A DNA stretch of 10,732 bases, from NCBI GenBank assembly GCA_900551305.1, contig URVK01000036.1, forward strand, positions 1 to 10,732. The letters are read 5' to 3'. Under the pieces are notes generated by a model. That model worked only from the letters and a program-made list of their open reading frames with translations. It searched no databases and had not been told where the DNA came from. Shown one piece after another: positions 1 to 6,845 of this stretch; position 1 is the stretch's first letter, and each line of letters opens with the position of its first letter. A program made the translations under genes and the position numbers. Source of the stretch: an uncultured Collinsella sp. Lineage in GTDB: Bacteria; Actinomycetota; Coriobacteriia; Coriobacteriales; Coriobacteriaceae.

Positions 1-145
1 TGGCTCTTGACAGCGGATTGGGTCATATGAGCGAAAACGCCCCTAAGCGAGCAAGGTGGCGTGAAAGAGGAGGGCATAGGCCTTGTGGCCATGCACGACG
101 ATTGAACGCCAGATTGCCGCTTAGGAGCGTTTGCAGCGTCGAGCA
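1..145. other. Upstream stretch with no recognisable gene
   Basis: No supported gene is seen here. One + strand frame is open from base 3 to a stop at 192-194 and contains an ATG at base 27, but the product would be very arginine-rich, with no family resemblance and no good ribosome binding site. Its stop overlaps the -35 box of the next promoter. A 68-codon frame on the - strand (23-229) is equally unsupported and runs over that promoter. The stretch could hold the tail of an upstream gene or a dispersed repeat; the sequence alone does not decide. Confidence 0.4.
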
Positions 146-173
146 GTTACGGCGTTTGGCAAAACGCCGTAAC
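146..173. repeat. Perfect 12-bp stem hairpin upstream of the marR operon
   Basis: Arms 146-157 (GTTACGGCGTTT) and 162-173 are exact reverse complements around a 4-base loop. A run of T does not clearly follow on either strand, so it is not a textbook intrinsic terminator, though it could end transcription of a gene to the left. It lies about 18 bases before the -35 box of the marR promoter. Confidence 0.65.
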
Positions 174-183
174 TTAATAAGTT
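171..183. promoter_or_regulatory. Short AT-rich palindrome next to the -35 box
   Basis: AACTTA and TAAGTT form a perfect 6+6 palindrome around a central A, ending 7 bases before the TTGACA box. AT-rich palindromes of this size are common targets of MarR-family dimers, so this is one of two operator candidates for the regulator encoded just downstream. The role is inferred from position and symmetry only. Confidence 0.35.
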
Positions 184-190
184 TGGTACC

Positions 191-219
191 TTGACATTCA
201 TTTCTCATGCTCCTAGATT
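191..219 (+). promoter_or_regulatory. Sigma-70-type promoter of the marR-ABC operon
   Basis: TTGACA (191-196) is a perfect -35 box. After 17 bases comes TAGATT (214-219), which matches the -10 consensus at four of six positions. Transcription would begin near base 225-228, giving an untranslated leader of about 50 bases before the marR ATG at 275. No other promoter is visible before the three genes that follow. Confidence 0.65.
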
Positions 220-253
220 GGTTAGGCACAAAACAATTCCACTACCTAACTAA
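218..253. promoter_or_regulatory. Spaced inverted repeat over the transcription start, candidate operator
   Basis: TTGGTTAGG (218-226) and CCTAACTAA (245-253) are reverse complements at eight of nine positions, separated by 18 bases. The left arm touches the -10 box and the pair spans the expected start site. A MarR dimer bound here would block initiation, which fits autorepression of the exporter operon. The half-site spacing (27 bases centre to centre) is long for one MarR dimer, so two dimers or another protein are possible. Confidence 0.4.
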
Positions 254-274
254 AGAAAGGAGCAACACTAATTC

Positions 275-781
275 ATGTGCGATGAACCTCTTAACCTTTG
301 TTCGCACGAGCCCGGCGGCGACCCGTCACAGCCGGCGGATGCACCCGAAGCGGTTAGCTCAGAAGACAAGCTTGCCAAGCGCATCCTCAATGGCCTGGGC
401 TTTTGCGGCCATTACATGCATTTTCATGGCGGAGGCGTGTCCGGCAAGGCGCCCATCATCTGCCTGCTGGCCAAGCAACCCGGCGGCGAGATGTCGCAGC
501 AGGAACTCGGCATGCACTTTGACCTCAAGCCGGGGTCGCTTTCCGAGATCCTGTCCAAACTCGAGCTCAACGGCCTCATCGAGCGCAGCCGTAACCCCAA
601 GGATCGACGGCAGCTCACCATTCGCCTGACCGAAACCGGCCGGGAAAACGCCCGCATCGACCAGGCAGCCCGCATTCGCTTTAGAGAGCAGGCCTTTGGT
701 GCCCTCACCCACGACGAGCGCGAGCAGCTCGCCGAAATGCTCGAGAAAATCCGTGTAACCTGGGAGGAACTGGATGATTAA
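275..781 (+). CDS. MarR-family transcriptional regulator
   Basis: This 168-residue winged-helix regulator is probably the local repressor of the ABC exporter encoded after it. The helix-turn-helix lies at about residues 73-98 (SQQELGMHFDLKPGSLSEIL) and the wing at about 102-119, with the D110-R111-R112 typical of MarR proteins. Flanking helices at 31-50 and 122-165 would form the dimer interface. The first 30 residues are polar and probably disordered. C44, H46, H49 and H51 cluster in the first helix, with C9 and H11 upstream, which could sense a ligand, metal or oxidant. The ATG at 275 is preceded by AAAGGAG at 256-262. The stop overlaps the next start by 8 bases, so the genes are translationally coupled. 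Family assignment is firm; the ligand is unknown. Confidence 0.92.
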   Translation: MCDEPLNLCSHEPGGDPSQPADAPEAVSSEDKLAKRILNGLGFCGHYMHFHGGGVSGKAPIICLLAKQPGGEMSQQELGMHFDLKPGSLSEILSKLELNGLIERSRNPKDRRQLTIRLTETGRENARIDQAARIRFREQAFGALTHDEREQLAEMLEKIRVTWEELDD

Positions 782-2588
782 AACCCTCATGGGCAGCATC
801 CGCGACTATATAAAAGTCACCGTTGCCACGCCGTTGCTCGTGCTTGGCGAGGTGCTCTGCGAGATGCTGATTCCATTTATCACCGCCAACCTGATCGACG
901 CCATCAAAGATGGCACCACCGTAGCCGAGATGCTTCCCACCGCGGGCTTTTTGGTGCTCATCGCGCTGACGTCGCTTGCTTTTGGCGCCGCTGCCGGCGT
1001 CACCTGCAGCCATGCGAGTTGCGGCTTCGCTAAGAACCTGCGTCACGACCTGTTCTACAAGATCCAGACGTTCAGCTTTGCCAACATCGATGAGTTCTCG
1101 AGCTCCTCGCTCGTCACGCGCCTGACCACCGATATCAACAACGTGCAGCAGGCCTTTATGATGATCATCCGTATCGCCGTGCGCGCGCCGCTGGTATTGA
1201 TCTTCGCCTTTACCATGGCATTTATCATGGGCGGCAGCGTCGCCATGGTCTACCTGGTCATCATTCCGCTGCTGGGCTTTGGGCTGTTCTTTATCATCTT
1301 TAAGGTGCGTCCCATCTTCTCGCGCGTGTTCCACAAGTACGACGCCCTTAACGAGTCCGTCGAGGAAAACGTCACCGGCATGCGCGTGGTCAAGAGCTAC
1401 GTGCGCGAAGACTTTGAGAAGGAGAAGTTCGCGACCGCCGCACGCGACGTCCAGATGGACTTCACCCGCGCCGAGAAGCTGCTTGCCTTTAACAACCCCA
1501 TGATGAACATCTGCGTCAACGGCGCGTTTGTCGTCATCATCTACCTGGGCTCCAAGCTCATCATCACGAGCCAGGGCACGCTGTTCGACGTGGGCCAGCT
1601 CTCCTCGATCTTTACCTATGGCTTCCAAATCCTCATGAGCCTGATGCAGCTATCGATGATCTTTGTCATGGTGACCATGGCCGACGAATCGGCGCACCGC
1701 ATCACCGAGGTGCTGGCCGCCGAGCCCACGATCGCCGATCCCGCCGAGCCCGTGCTCGAGGTCGCCGATGGCTCCATCGACTTTGACCACGTGAGCTTTA
1801 AGTATTCCGCGCATGCGAAGCGCCAGGCGCTCGACGATATCGACCTGCACATTAAGAGCGGCGAGACCATCGGCATCATCGGCGGCACCGGCTCGGCCAA
1901 GTCCACGCTCGTAAACCTCATCGCCCGCCTGTACGACGCCACCGAGGGTACCGTGCGCGTGGGCGGCGTGGATGTACGCGACTACGACTTGGACGCCCTG
2001 CGCCACCAGGTGGCCATGGTGCTGCAGAAAAACGTGCTGTTTAGCGGCACGATTGCCGAGAACCTGCGTTGGGGCGACCCGAACGCCACCGACGAAGAGG
2101 TCCGCGAGGCCGCGCATCTGGCCTGCGCCGACGAGTTTGTCGACGGCTTCCCCAAGGGCTATGACACCTGGATCGAACAGGGCGGCTCCAATGTTTCCGG
2201 CGGTCAGAAGCAGCGCCTGTGCATTGCGCGTGCCCTGCTGCGTCGCCCCAAGATCTTGATCCTGGACGACTCCACGAGCGCCGTCGACACCAAGACCGAC
2301 GCCAAGATTCGCGCAGGGCTGGCAAGCTATCTGCCCAACACGACCAAGCTCATCATCGCCCAGCGCATTAGCTCCGTGCAGGACGCAGACCGCATCATCG
2401 TCATGGAGGGCGGCCGCATCGCGCAGATCGGTAACCACGACGAGCTGCTCAAGACGAGCGAGATCTACCGCGAGACCTTTACCTCGCAGAACAAGATGTC
2501 TGCCGAGGGCGAAGAGGCCGTCGAGGCCGACACCGAGGCATCCGTAACGCAAGCTCAGACCCAGGAAGGAGGCGAGGCACATGAGTAA
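774..2588 (+). CDS. ABC exporter half-transporter, degenerate-site subunit
   Basis: This 604-residue half-transporter has a type IV exporter membrane domain (about 1-310, six helices expected) and a nucleotide-binding domain (about 333-570). It probably pairs with the next gene product to export drugs, lipids or peptides. Visible motifs are A-loop Y344, Walker A GGTGSAKST (370-378), Q-loop Q418, signature VSGGQ (474-478), Walker B ending D498-D499, SAVD D-loop (502-505) and switch residue Q530. Catalytic Glu is replaced by Asp, switch His by Gln, and the last Walker A Gly by Ala. This is the pattern of the non-hydrolysing site in heterodimeric exporters such as TM287 or BmrC. Its signature motif is intact and would complete the partner's active site. 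The C-terminal 30 residues are acidic. GGGAGGA at 762-768 supports the start at 774; a second ATG at 789 is less likely. The substrate cannot be read from sequence. Confidence 0.93.
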   Translation: MIKTLMGSIRDYIKVTVATPLLVLGEVLCEMLIPFITANLIDAIKDGTTVAEMLPTAGFLVLIALTSLAFGAAAGVTCSHASCGFAKNLRHDLFYKIQTFSFANIDEFSSSSLVTRLTTDINNVQQAFMMIIRIAVRAPLVLIFAFTMAFIMGGSVAMVYLVIIPLLGFGLFFIIFKVRPIFSRVFHKYDALNESVEENVTGMRVVKSYVREDFEKEKFATAARDVQMDFTRAEKLLAFNNPMMNICVNGAFVVIIYLGSKLIITSQGTLFDVGQLSSIFTYGFQILMSLMQLSMIFVMVTMADESAHRITEVLAAEPTIADPAEPVLEVADGSIDFDHVSFKYSAHAKRQALDDIDLHIKSGETIGIIGGTGSAKSTLVNLIARLYDATEGTVRVGGVDVRDYDLDALRHQVAMVLQKNVLFSGTIAENLRWGDPNATDEEVREAAHLACADEFVDGFPKGYDTWIEQGGSNVSGGQKQRLCIARALLRRPKILILDDSTSAVDTKTDAKIRAGLASYLPNTTKLIIAQRISSVQDADRIIVMEGGRIAQIGNHDELLKTSEIYRETFTSQNKMSAEGEEAVEADTEASVTQAQTQEGGEAHE

Positions 2589-4500
2589 GGCAACGACCGC
2601 CGAGCGCGCGCTCAACCGCAAGGGCGGCACCATGTCGCGCCTCATCAAGACGCTCTTTGGCTTTTACCCCGTGCTTTTGCCCCTCGTCGTCGCCGGCGTG
2701 GTGCTCTGCGCCATCATCAACTCCATCGGCGCGACCTTCCTTCAGAGCGCCCTGCAGATTATTAGCGAATCGTGGCAGTCGGGCGATTGGGGAGCCGCGC
2801 AGCCCAAGATCGCACAGCTCGTGACCACCCTCGCCTGCATCTACGGCATCGGCATCCTGTCCTCGCTCTTCTGGAACCGCGCCATGGCCATCGTCACGCA
2901 GGGCTCGCTGGAGAAGCTGCGCGAGAAGATGTTCAACCGCATGCAGGACCTGCCGATCCGCTACTTCGACACGCACCAGCGCGGCGACATCATGAGCCAC
3001 TACACCAATGACATCGACACGCTGCGCCAGATGATCAGCCAGTCGCTGCCCAACCTGCTCATGACGGTCATCGTCATCGTCACGGTGTTCTTTATCATGC
3101 TGTACTACAGCGTGTGGATGTGCTTGGTCATTATTGCCGGCGTCGCCTTTATGACCTTTATGACCAAGCTGCTCGGCTCCAACTCCGCGCGCTTCTTTAT
3201 TGCGCAGCAGACCGAGCTCGGCGTTGTCGAGGGCCATATCGAGGAAGTCATGAACGGCCAGAAGGTCGTCAAGGCATTCTGCCACGAGTCTGCCGCCGAA
3301 GCCGATTTTGACGAGCGCAACGAAAAGCTCTTCGAGGTCTCGCAGAAGGCCAACATGTACGCCAACATCCTCATGCCCATCCTTATGAACCTGGGCAACC
3401 TGCTCTACGTGCTGGTCGCACTGGCCGGCGGCATTTTCCTAGCGCTGGGCGTGCCCAACCTGAGCATCTCGGGCATGGCGCTGTCCATCGCCGTCGTGGT
3501 GCCGTTCCTCAACATGACCAAGCAGTTCTGTGGACAGATCGGCCAGATCTCGCAGCAGATCAACGCCGTGGTCATGGGCCTCGCCGGCGCCGACCGTATC
3601 TTTGAGCTCATCGACGAGGAGCCCGAAGCCGACGAAGGCTATGTGACGCTTGTCAACGCTCAGGTGAACCCCGATACCTGGCAGCTCGAGGAGGCCGACC
3701 ACCACACTGGCATGTGGGCGTGGAAACATCCGCACCGCGCAACCGGCGAGATCGAGTACGTGCCGCTGCGTGGCGACCTGGTCATGGACAACGTCGACTT
3801 TGGCTACACGCCCGACCACGAGGTGCTGCACGGCGTGTCCGTGTTTGCCAAGCCGGGCCAGAAGGTCGCGTTTGTCGGCGCCACCGGTGCCGGTAAGACG
3901 ACCATCACCAACCTCATCAACCGCTTCTATGACATCGCCGACGGCAAGATTCGCTACGACGGCATCAACGTCAACAAGATCCGCAAGGCAGACCTGCGCC
4001 GCTCGCTGGGCGTGGTGCTGCAGGACGTAAACCTGTTCACCGGCACCGTGATGGATAACATCCGCTACGGCAATCTGGATGCCACCGACGAGGAGTGCAT
4101 CGCGGCAGCAAAGCTCGCCGGCGCGGACGACTTTATCACCCGCCTGCCCGACGGCTACGACACGATGCTCACCGGCAACGGCGCCCAGCTGTCGCAGGGC
4201 CAGCGCCAGCTGATCTCGATCGCACGCGCCGCCGTCGCCGATCCGCCGGCGATGATCCTGGACGAGGCCACGTCGAGCATCGATACCCGCACCGAGGCCA
4301 TCGTGCAAGCCGGCATGGACAAGCTCATGGAAGGCCGCACGACGTTTGTCATCGCGCACCGCCTGTCCACCGTGCGCAACTCCGACGCGATCATCTGTCT
4401 GGATCACGGCCGCATCATCGAGCGCGGCAACCACGACGAGCTGATTGCCAAGCGCGGGTATTACTACCAGCTGTACACGGGTGCGTTTGAGCTCGAGTAG
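2581..4500 (+). CDS. ABC exporter half-transporter, catalytic-site subunit
   Basis: This 639-residue partner of the preceding subunit has a membrane domain at about 20-330 and a nucleotide-binding domain at about 398-635. Motifs are A-loop Y409, Walker A GATGAGKTT (433-441), Q-loop Q481, signature LSQGQ (537-541), Walker B with D561-E562, D-loop SSID (565-568) and switch H593. Its Walker A, Glu and His are complete, so together with the VSGGQ of the partner it forms the one ATP site that hydrolyses. Its own LSQGQ faces the degenerate site, as in TM288 and BmrD. About 50 extra residues (350-398, with HTGMWAWKHPH at 375-385) lie between the two domains, as seen in BmrD-like subunits. The ATG at 2581 overlaps the previous stop by 8 bases and follows AAGGAGG (2566-2572). 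A second ATG at 2632 would remove 17 residues. Confidence 0.93.
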   Translation: MSKATTAERALNRKGGTMSRLIKTLFGFYPVLLPLVVAGVVLCAIINSIGATFLQSALQIISESWQSGDWGAAQPKIAQLVTTLACIYGIGILSSLFWNRAMAIVTQGSLEKLREKMFNRMQDLPIRYFDTHQRGDIMSHYTNDIDTLRQMISQSLPNLLMTVIVIVTVFFIMLYYSVWMCLVIIAGVAFMTFMTKLLGSNSARFFIAQQTELGVVEGHIEEVMNGQKVVKAFCHESAAEADFDERNEKLFEVSQKANMYANILMPILMNLGNLLYVLVALAGGIFLALGVPNLSISGMALSIAVVVPFLNMTKQFCGQIGQISQQINAVVMGLAGADRIFELIDEEPEADEGYVTLVNAQVNPDTWQLEEADHHTGMWAWKHPHRATGEIEYVPLRGDLVMDNVDFGYTPDHEVLHGVSVFAKPGQKVAFVGATGAGKTTITNLINRFYDIADGKIRYDGINVNKIRKADLRRSLGVVLQDVNLFTGTVMDNIRYGNLDATDEECIAAAKLAGADDFITRLPDGYDTMLTGNGAQLSQGQRQLISIARAAVADPPAMILDEATSSIDTRTEAIVQAGMDKLMEGRTTFVIAHRLSTVRNSDAIICLDHGRIIERGNHDELIAKRGYYYQLYTGAFELE

Positions 4501-4514
4501 GACCGGTTACTGAC

Positions 4515-4624
4515 GGAGGGCGCCCCGGGGACGGGCGGGGTATTTCCTCCGTGCTCAAACATTCTCGCTGCGCCGCGAAACTGCGCGCGGAGGAAATACC
4601 CCGCCCGTCCCCGGGGCGCCCTCC
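4515..4624. repeat. Perfect 37-bp inverted repeat (long palindromic element)
   Basis: Arms 4515-4551 and 4588-4624 are exact reverse complements over 37 bases, separated by 36 bases. Three further pairs (one G-U as RNA) could extend the stem inward. The arms are very GC-rich and include GGGGACGGGCGGGG followed by TATTTCCTCC. The element begins 15 bases after the second ABC gene's stop and precedes a normal terminator, so it would form a strong hairpin in the operon's 3' end. No target-site duplication is visible at its ends and there is no room for a transposase, so it is either a transcript-end structure or a member of a dispersed palindromic repeat family. Confidence 0.85.
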
Positions 4625-4667
4625 TGCGCGCAATCAGCCCGTCGTTTAGAACGGAATAAAAGTTAGT

Positions 4668-4702
4668 GAGGCCCTGGCCGTTTGGCCAGGGCCTCGTTTT
4701 GT
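4668..4702 (+). terminator. Intrinsic terminator of the marR-ABC operon
   Basis: A perfect 12-bp stem (4668-4679 with 4684-4695, GAGGCCCTGGCC on the left) with a GTTT loop is followed by GTTTTGT. It lies 168 bases after the stop of the second ABC gene, on the correct strand. No second gene is found before it. Confidence 0.85.
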
Positions 4703-4727
4703 AAGGATGATTTGGGAGGTGGTGGAG

Positions 4728-4852
4728 GACCAGTCTTTTTGGGACGGGGCTAAATTAGCTGATTCTCCATCCCAATATCGATGAATCAACAAATCGCAAC
4801 TGATCCCTAATCCAAAACCAGCTAATTTAGCCCCGTCCCAAAAAGACTGGTC
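4728..4852. repeat. Perfect 34-bp inverted repeat (second palindromic element)
   Basis: Arms 4728-4761 and 4819-4852 are exact reverse complements over 34 bases, with a 57-base AT-rich spacer. Each arm contains CTTTTTGGGACGGGGC in one orientation. It stands in the gap between the convergent exporter and pilus operons. Because the T run is inside the stem rather than after it, it is not a standard intrinsic terminator. The GGGACGGG core is shared with the 37-bp element at 4515-4624, although the rest of the arms differs. No flanking direct repeat is visible. Confidence 0.85.
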
Positions 4853-4871
4853 AAGCTAACGGAACGCCGTA

Positions 4872-4897
4872 GCTAAAAATCCCCGTCCCAGAAAAAT
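4872..4897. repeat. Degenerate copy of the 34-bp repeat arm
   Basis: GCTAAAAATCCCCGTCCCAG and the following bases align with the right arm of the palindrome at 4819-4852 (GCTAATTTAGCCCCGTCCCA), with AAAA runs following in both. A weaker match (AGCCCCATCC) lies at 4933-4942. These look like decayed or solo half-elements and fill most of the space up to the sortase stop codon. The rest of 4853-4950 shows nothing else recognisable. Confidence 0.55.
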
Positions 4898-4950
4898 CAT
4901 TGCGCAGGTAGGACGGCAAAGGTAGCCAGAAAAGCCCCATCCTAAATGAG

Positions 4951-5685
4951 CTACAAGATTTCGGCTAGGAGCGCTCGGCGCCCATTTGTTTTATCGCTGC
5001 AGGTAGAAAGCGCGATGATGCGTGCATCGGGGCCAACGTCATCCATGTTCTCGTGCACCGCCGTCTGCGAGACATGCGTGAGCAGCGTCTGCATCGAGGC
5101 CTGGTCCAGGTTTCCCGGCCCAAAGATAATGTCATCACTCGCAGCAAACGAGCACACGGCAACAATGCGCAGGCGGAACGCCCCATCCTTCGTGTAGAGC
5201 GTGCCCGTGCGGTGCAGGTCAAAGAAGCCCCTGTCTAAAAACCGGTCGACATCGCCAAACATCGCGCCGTTATCCATGTGGTGCGCATAGAGCAGATTGT
5301 AGGAATCGGTCATCGTGCGGCTGTTGCGCGCATCCAAAAACACCGCTCCCGAGACCGCGGATTCTCCCAAAACGTTTTTGTTGAGGTATTCCTGGTTATC
5401 TTTTCCCTGAACAAAGGGATAGTCGATGTTGGTGCCATCGATGGTAACCCATCCGACCACATCGGGATTTTTGGCCATCAGATCCTGCAGGCGTGCGCAA
5501 TCGTTGGCCCCGGTGGGTTTGTAGTGCAGCAGCTCATCGCTGATGAACCCGCCGTTCATAACGTTGTTTGTATCCCACAGCGAATAGCCCCCGTACAGCA
5601 GCATGAGCAGCACGAGAAAGCCGGCAAACCACGTAAGTACGCGGTCGCCGGCTCTCGCCAGCCGAGCTATGCGTTTAAGCTCCAT
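4951..5685 (-). CDS. Class B sortase, probable pilus polymerase
   Basis: This 244-residue membrane-anchored transpeptidase has a short basic N-terminus, one membrane helix (about 17-37) and an extracellular sortase domain (about 60-244). The run NPDVVGWVTIDGTNIDYPFV (73-92) is typical of class B. Catalytic residues are H135 in YAHHM, C229 in LSTC, and R236 or R237 in NGRR. There is no C-terminal membrane helix and no DPW-type lid, so it is not a class C pilin sortase. Class B-type sortases polymerise pili in the FCT islands of Streptococcus pyogenes. As last gene after a pilin, this one most likely joins the VPTDV and VPTGI substrates encoded upstream. Anchoring to the wall may need a housekeeping sortase elsewhere. 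The ATG follows GAGGA and sits 20 bases after the pilin stop. Class assignment is firm; the polymerase role is inferred. Confidence 0.92.
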   Translation of the reverse strand: MELKRIARLARAGDRVLTWFAGFLVLLMLLYGGYSLWDTNNVMNGGFISDELLHYKPTGANDCARLQDLMAKNPDVVGWVTIDGTNIDYPFVQGKDNQEYLNKNVLGESAVSGAVFLDARNSRTMTDSYNLLYAHHMDNGAMFGDVDRFLDRGFFDLHRTGTLYTKDGAFRLRIVAVCSFAASDDIIFGPGNLDQASMQTLLTHVSQTAVHENMDDVGPDARIIALSTCSDKTNGRRALLAEIL

Positions 5686-5705
5686 CGGCTGTAATCCTCG
5701 CTGTT

Positions 5706-6794
5706 TTAACGGCGGTTACGGCGAGGACGGAAGAAGACCACGCCCATCACGGCAGCAAACGCGACGATTGCCGCATAGGGAACGACCGTCCGAATAACAT
5801 CGGTCGGAACGGTAACATCCTTGGTGTTGGTAAAGATCACCGTGGTGTCGGAATTACCGATAGCTTTCTCGGCAATAGAGCTACCTTCTGTCGAATTGGT
5901 GCCATCACCAATCTTGTACGACGTCTTATAACCGTCGCCATGATAATCCGCCTCAGTTACGGCGAATTTATCCTCCGATGAGAGACCGTAAACGATGACG
6001 GATTCCCCATGCTTAAGCGTCTCGGTAAACGTAGCTCCCGACTTGGTTGTAGTTTGGTTCATGGTAGTAACACCGTTTTTCACAGTGCCGTACTTATAAG
6101 TCTCCCCGTCAGCGCCTTTAATCGTGACGGTAAACTCAAAGTCCTTATTTTTATCGCCCTGGTTACCGGCTACGACCTTTGTGATGGTCAGCTTATGGGT
6201 GACATATTTGTTCTCAAAGCCTGAGATCTTGCTGCCCGATCCCGCCGCCGTGCTAAGAGTGCAGCCCTTAGCAACTAAACCTGAGTTGCCATTTTCTACG
6301 TAAACATCCAGGAACAGTTCCTTGTACACAACGTTGAGGCCATCCAGCTCTGGCGGCGTCTGCGTAATTTTGTATCGATAGATGCCCGGAGCCGCGAACC
6401 TTGAGGTAACAAGGCTGACGCTCATTTGGGCGGTTATTGTCTTAGTAACGCCGTCGGCATTATCTTCGCTAGAAAGACCTTCGGCAGAATAATTTACGGA
6501 AGACGGCGAAAGCGAAACGGCCCCTTCCACTCCAGCAGTAGCGGGCATACCCGTGTTCGTAAGCTCGCTCGCCTCCGCCGGCGCAATCGTATATTTAAAG
6601 TCCGCATTCGGCTCCACGGCGTACTTATCCATGGTGAGCTTCGAGGTGATCGTGACCCTCCCTTCAGTTACCGACAACTGCGGATTAGTGGATTGCCCCT
6701 CCGCCCACGCGGGCGCAGCAACCCCCACCAAAGCCAGCACCATCGTGGCCGCCACAACCGCAAATGCAGCCAGTCGCCTCTTTCCAGTTTTCAT
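5706..6794 (-). CDS. FctA/Spy0128-like major pilin with VPTDV sorting signal
   Basis: This 362-residue protein is the likely shaft subunit of the pilus. It has a signal peptide (1-31, ending PAWA), an FctA/Spy0128-type isopeptide domain (about 40-198), a second isopeptide domain (about 199-324) and a sorting signal. That signal is VPTDV (329-333), a hydrophobic helix (about 335-354) and the basic tail RPRRNRR. In the second domain K206 (TITK), E281 (FAVTE) and N323 (FTN) are in the usual places for a Lys-Asn bond. In the first, K52 and N195 (FENKY) fit, but the expected Glu after the YRYKIT strand is Q145. AGAGGAAGGA lies 6 bases before the ATG. It is preceded by the SipA-like gene and followed by the sortase, as fctA is in streptococci. 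A 60-base sample is about 48% GC against about 62% in the exporter genes. The lysine used for polymerisation was not identified. Confidence 0.88.
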   Translation of the reverse strand: MKTGKRRLAAFAVVAATMVLALVGVAAPAWAEGQSTNPQLSVTEGRVTITSKLTMDKYAVEPNADFKYTIAPAEASELTNTGMPATAGVEGAVSLSPSSVNYSAEGLSSEDNADGVTKTITAQMSVSLVTSRFAAPGIYRYKITQTPPELDGLNVVYKELFLDVYVENGNSGLVAKGCTLSTAAGSGSKISGFENKYVTHKLTITKVVAGNQGDKNKDFEFTVTIKGADGETYKYGTVKNGVTTMNQTTTKSGATFTETLKHGESVIVYGLSSEDKFAVTEADYHGDGYKTSYKIGDGTNSTEGSSIAEKAIGNSDTTVIFTNTKDVTVPTDVIRTVVPYAAIVAFAAVMGVVFFRPRRNRR

Positions 6795-6811
6795 TTTGCA
6801 TCCTTCCTCTC

Positions 6812-6823
6812 GGGCATATGCCC
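6812..6823. promoter_or_regulatory. 12-bp perfect palindrome upstream of the pilin gene
   Basis: GGGCATATGCCC lies in the 51-base gap between the SipA-like gene and the pilin gene, just before the pilin ribosome binding site. It could be a small RNA hairpin that protects or processes the pilin message, or a protein site. No promoter boxes were recognised in the gap, so the pilin is probably read from the upstream promoter. The function is unknown. Confidence 0.4.
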
Positions 6824-6845
6824 TTAATAAAACCAGGCTTCGTGT

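Noticed and set aside
27..194. Small + strand open frame with ATG at 27, open to the left edge
   Set aside because: Arginine-rich product without family resemblance, no clear ribosome binding site, and its stop lies in the -35 box of a good promoter.
23..229. 68-codon frame on the - strand
   Set aside because: Overlaps the marR promoter and the hairpin at 146-173; basic composition typical of a chance frame.
705..1628. 307-codon - strand frame opposite the first ABC gene
   Set aside because: His/Asp/Ala-rich product typical of the antisense of GC-rich coding DNA; the opposite strand encodes a complete ABC transporter.
1650..2648. 332-codon - strand frame opposite the first ABC gene's ATP-binding domain
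   Set aside because: Mirror of clear ABC motifs on the + strand; no domain seen in it.
3439..4434. 331-codon - strand frame opposite the second ABC gene
   Set aside because: Shadow of the second ABC gene, low-complexity product.
4515..4852. CRISPR array
   Set aside because: The repeats are paired in inverted orientation with unequal spacers, not regularly spaced direct repeats.
4515..4852. Insertion sequence with terminal inverted repeats
   Set aside because: Only 36 and 57 bases lie between the arms, no transposase is encoded, and no target-site duplication is visible.
4951..5685. Class C pilus sortase
   Set aside because: No C-terminal membrane helix and no lid motif; the sequence around 73-92 and the LSTC box are class B.
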